43,601 nucleotides of DNA from contig JAFTRX010000128.1 of assembly GCA_017462015.1 (NCBI GenBank), positions 1 through 43,601 of the forward strand, written 5' to 3'. The notes below the pieces were generated by a model that saw only the letters and a list, made by a program, of their open reading frames with translations, was not told the DNA's origin and ran no database searches. Shown here in pieces: positions 41,968 through 43,601 of this stretch. Positions within the stretch are counted from its first letter, which is position 1; every line of letters begins with the position of its first letter. The DNA is from Lentisphaeria bacterium (GTDB taxonomy: Bacteria > Verrucomicrobiota > Lentisphaeria > Victivallales > Victivallaceae). Both the position numbers and the translations under genes were made by a program.

Positions 41968-43266
41968 ATGTTCCAGATGCCGATAAATAAATTTTTTACT
42001 GCCGGAAGGATCCGGATCGCCGCTATAACAATAGTGGCAATGGCAGCAATGTGGAACATGTTTAAAGTTTTTCAACTGGCGATCGATGTACCGATCGAAG
42101 ATGACTGGGATTATCTGGCTGCGGTAGAACCGTTAAGTTGGAAAAACATTTTTGCGGTCCATGTGCAGCACCGTATTGTTTTCACCCGGCTGATGCTCCA
42201 TCTGAGTTATCTCTTTGATTCCTTGAATTTCCGCCATCTGGTACTTGCAAACTATCCGGTATATCTGGCATTTGCAGGAGTGGTGATGCTTATTTTCAAA
42301 CAGGAGATCAAACGTTACCCCGGATTTATCCTTTTTTTTCTGCCGTTTTTTTCAGATGTTGCTCAAACCAATCTGCTGTGGACGGGACAAAGTTCCTTTC
42401 ACTTCATGCTGTTGTTCGGGATGCTGGCGGTTTATTTCGGTTTCTGCTGCAAAAACAGTTGGGGCAATGCTGCAATATTCACAGTGTGTCTTGCGGCAAG
42501 TACCTTTTCCATGTCGCCGCTGCTGGCAGTTGAGATACTCGGATGCTGGGGCATCAGACAAATCGTCTCAACAGTCAATACAAACGATATTCAAAAGAAA
42601 AAAACTTTGATAATGCAAATTGCCGCTGTGGTAACCGCAGCGGGAACGGCGGCAGGTGTATTCTTTATTTCTTACGATCCGGCAAAATTTTCTCACCCCG
42701 CAATACCTGACTTTCTCTTTTATACTGCGGTGAATATAATAAAATCATTTGGATTATTCACCCCGGAAACACCGGTGACAATAATTGGAACAATAACTCT
42801 GCTGTTGGTAATTCCGGGAATATTTTCTCTTATTCTGATATGGCGGAAAAAGTTTTTACTTTTACAGACAAACGGCGCTGAACTTACCATCATCCTCTGG
42901 GGGGTACTTTTTTCAACCGCGATCGCCTGGAGCCGCAGCGGCATCATGGATTGGCGGCACACCGAAGCAGTACTGCCGTTGGTACCGGCAATGGGAGCAT
43001 TACTCATTTGTCATTTCAAACAAGGCAAACTGCCGCGTATCGCCAGCATCTGTTTCATACTGATGCTGACGATTTCCATGTTGTTTTCCTTCAGCTTCCG
43101 CCATTCAGAAATTAAAAACATCCAGCGGCAAACCGGTTTGCGGGAGTTGCGGCAATGGATCGAGGCCCCGCAGAGCAAAGCTGATATCCCGTCTCTCTAC
43201 CCAGGAGAAGGATTCCGGGAAAAAATCGTTCATGCCCAACGCTTGAATATCTCGTGCCTGAAGTGA
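41968..43266 (+). CDS. Polytopic membrane protein, possible GT-C-like transferase
   Basis: A 432-residue integral membrane protein with about ten to eleven hydrophobic segments. The first loop after helix one contains VPIEDDWDYLAAVEPLSW, an acidic D-D/E-D motif in the place where GT-C glycosyltransferases carry their catalytic acidic residue, and the sequence resembles hypothetical glucosyl/arabinosyl-transferase-like proteins. Start ATG 41968 has AAAGG upstream and lies nine bases after the GT2 stop; the frame is open to 41905. No family is recognised with certainty. Context suggests transfer of a lipid-linked sugar to a surface glycan. Confidence 0.65.
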   Translation: MFQMPINKFFTAGRIRIAAITIVAMAAMWNMFKVFQLAIDVPIEDDWDYLAAVEPLSWKNIFAVHVQHRIVFTRLMLHLSYLFDSLNFRHLVLANYPVYLAFAGVVMLIFKQEIKRYPGFILFFLPFFSDVAQTNLLWTGQSSFHFMLLFGMLAVYFGFCCKNSWGNAAIFTVCLAASTFSMSPLLAVEILGCWGIRQIVSTVNTNDIQKKKTLIMQIAAVVTAAGTAAGVFFISYDPAKFSHPAIPDFLFYTAVNIIKSFGLFTPETPVTIIGTITLLLVIPGIFSLILIWRKKFLLLQTNGAELTIILWGVLFSTAIAWSRSGIMDWRHTEAVLPLVPAMGALLICHFKQGKLPRIASICFILMLTISMLFSFSFRHSEIKNIQRQTGLRELRQWIEAPQSKADIPSLYPGEGFREKIVHAQRLNISCLK

Positions 43267-43284
43267 GCGTTTTTTCAACCGTAG

Positions 43285-43450
43285 TAGTATTGTCTAATTT
43301 TTTATGAAAAATACAACCTGCGGCGGCGCCTCGTGGGCAGCTGGCGCACTGCGAAGTGCCACTTGAAACAGAAACGGTTGTCGGACGAGTCGGACAGATC
43401 GGACTTGTCCGACAAGAGCGGCTGGAGTGAGGAGCGGAGTGTTCCGGAGT
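43285..43450 (-). repeat. Mosaic intergenic repeat, tail type
   Basis: Read on the minus strand, CACTCCGCTCCTCACTCCAG, four 9-bp units (+ strand 43378-43413: TTGTCGGAC, GAGTCGGAC, AGATCGGAC, TTGTCCGAC) and the small hairpin AAGTGGCACTTCGCAGTGCG follow the same order as at 9731-9825. Then comes CGAGGCGCCGCCGCAGGTTG shared with the 37.8-kb spacer. The hairpin core seen at 5068 and 9489 is absent here. Confidence 0.7.
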
Positions 43451-43455
43451 AAAAA

Positions 43456-43601
43456 GGGGCTGTTGCAAAACCTCGTCTTGGAATAGTGATGCGAGGCGGT
43501 TGCCGCCGAGCGCGCGCACCTGGACGAAGCGAACCGCCGGTCAACAGCCGGCGGACGCGCTGAAGAAATTCAGCGCGGGCGGAGGAAGCCGAGCAGTAAG
43601 C
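43456..43601. other. GC-rich hairpin region at right edge, possible mobile-element end
   Basis: Opens with GGGGCTGTTGCAAAACC, a sequence that looks like an insertion-sequence terminal repeat. Downstream are perfect hairpins CCGCCGG/CCGGCGG (43534-43554) and GCGCTGAA-GAAA-TTCAGCGC (43557-43576). The window ends before any gene is seen, so whether this is an element end, a structured RNA or another repeat type is unresolved. Confidence 0.4.

Noticed and set aside
43302-43544. Minus-strand open frame with Ser-Asp-Lys/Leu-rich repeat
   Set aside because: The repeat in its translation is only the 9-bp tandem DNA unit read in frame; comparable blocks at 5.3 and 9.75 kb are in other frames.

Overview
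The window looks like a chromosome segment of a Gram-negative bacterium with mid-range GC. Outer-membrane physiology is shown by apolipoprotein N-acyltransferase, ExbB/ExbD/TonB-type genes, a WaaG-like glycosyltransferase and lipoproteins. The mix of a PhoH/7TM-HD/YbeY block, many sugar-catabolic glycosidases, ROK-type kinases and an AraC/Gfo-Idh pair suggests the PVC superphylum, most likely Lentisphaerota (Victivallis-like). That placement is inference from gene content; there is no rRNA here to settle it.

Layout. 1-447 holds no convincing gene. 448-5066 is a tight run: YbgC-type thioesterase, mannose-6-phosphate isomerase, arginyl-tRNA synthetase and an NtrC-type sigma-54 response regulator. 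It is followed by a 238-bp hairpin-rich repeat ending in a terminator. 5490-7095 is a DnaQ-type exonuclease overlapping an unknown gene. 7306-9488 is glucosamine-6-phosphate deaminase plus an ASKHA sugar kinase-like protein, followed by a second copy of the same repeat. 10051-16307 carries acyl carrier protein, FabF, a LysM lipoprotein, PhoH, a 7TM-HD phosphodiesterase and YbeY. 16364-23160 runs from a small lipoprotein through the complete dTDP-rhamnose set (rfbB, A, C, D) to a Nif3-like protein, Lnt and MarC. 23171-26297, on the minus strand, is an overlapping trio: ROK kinase, FAD oxidoreductase and WaaG-like glycosyltransferase. It diverges from ExbB/ExbD/TonB (26430-28663) across a palindrome that spans putative promoters.

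28693-37535 is an accessory carbohydrate-degradation region: a GH39-like glycosidase, two paralogous beta-propeller glycosidase-like proteins (one with, one without a signal peptide), a secreted BNR/sialidase-like protein, an SGNH hydrolase, an AraC regulator and a Gfo/Idh/MocA dehydrogenase. 37990-38808 is a cytidylate-kinase-like/BON fusion. 38978-43266 looks like a surface-polysaccharide locus: a UDP-sugar dehydrogenase split in two by an apparent -1 frameshift, an epimerase, a GT2 glycosyltransferase and a polytopic membrane protein.

The most unusual feature is a family of mosaic, hairpin-rich intergenic repeats (5068-5392, 9489-9830, 33640-33760, 37640-37880, 43285-43450). Three of them contain a diverged block of four 9-bp tandem units. 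No phage, CRISPR array, tRNA or rRNA was seen, and no defined new defence or enzymatic system could be supported.
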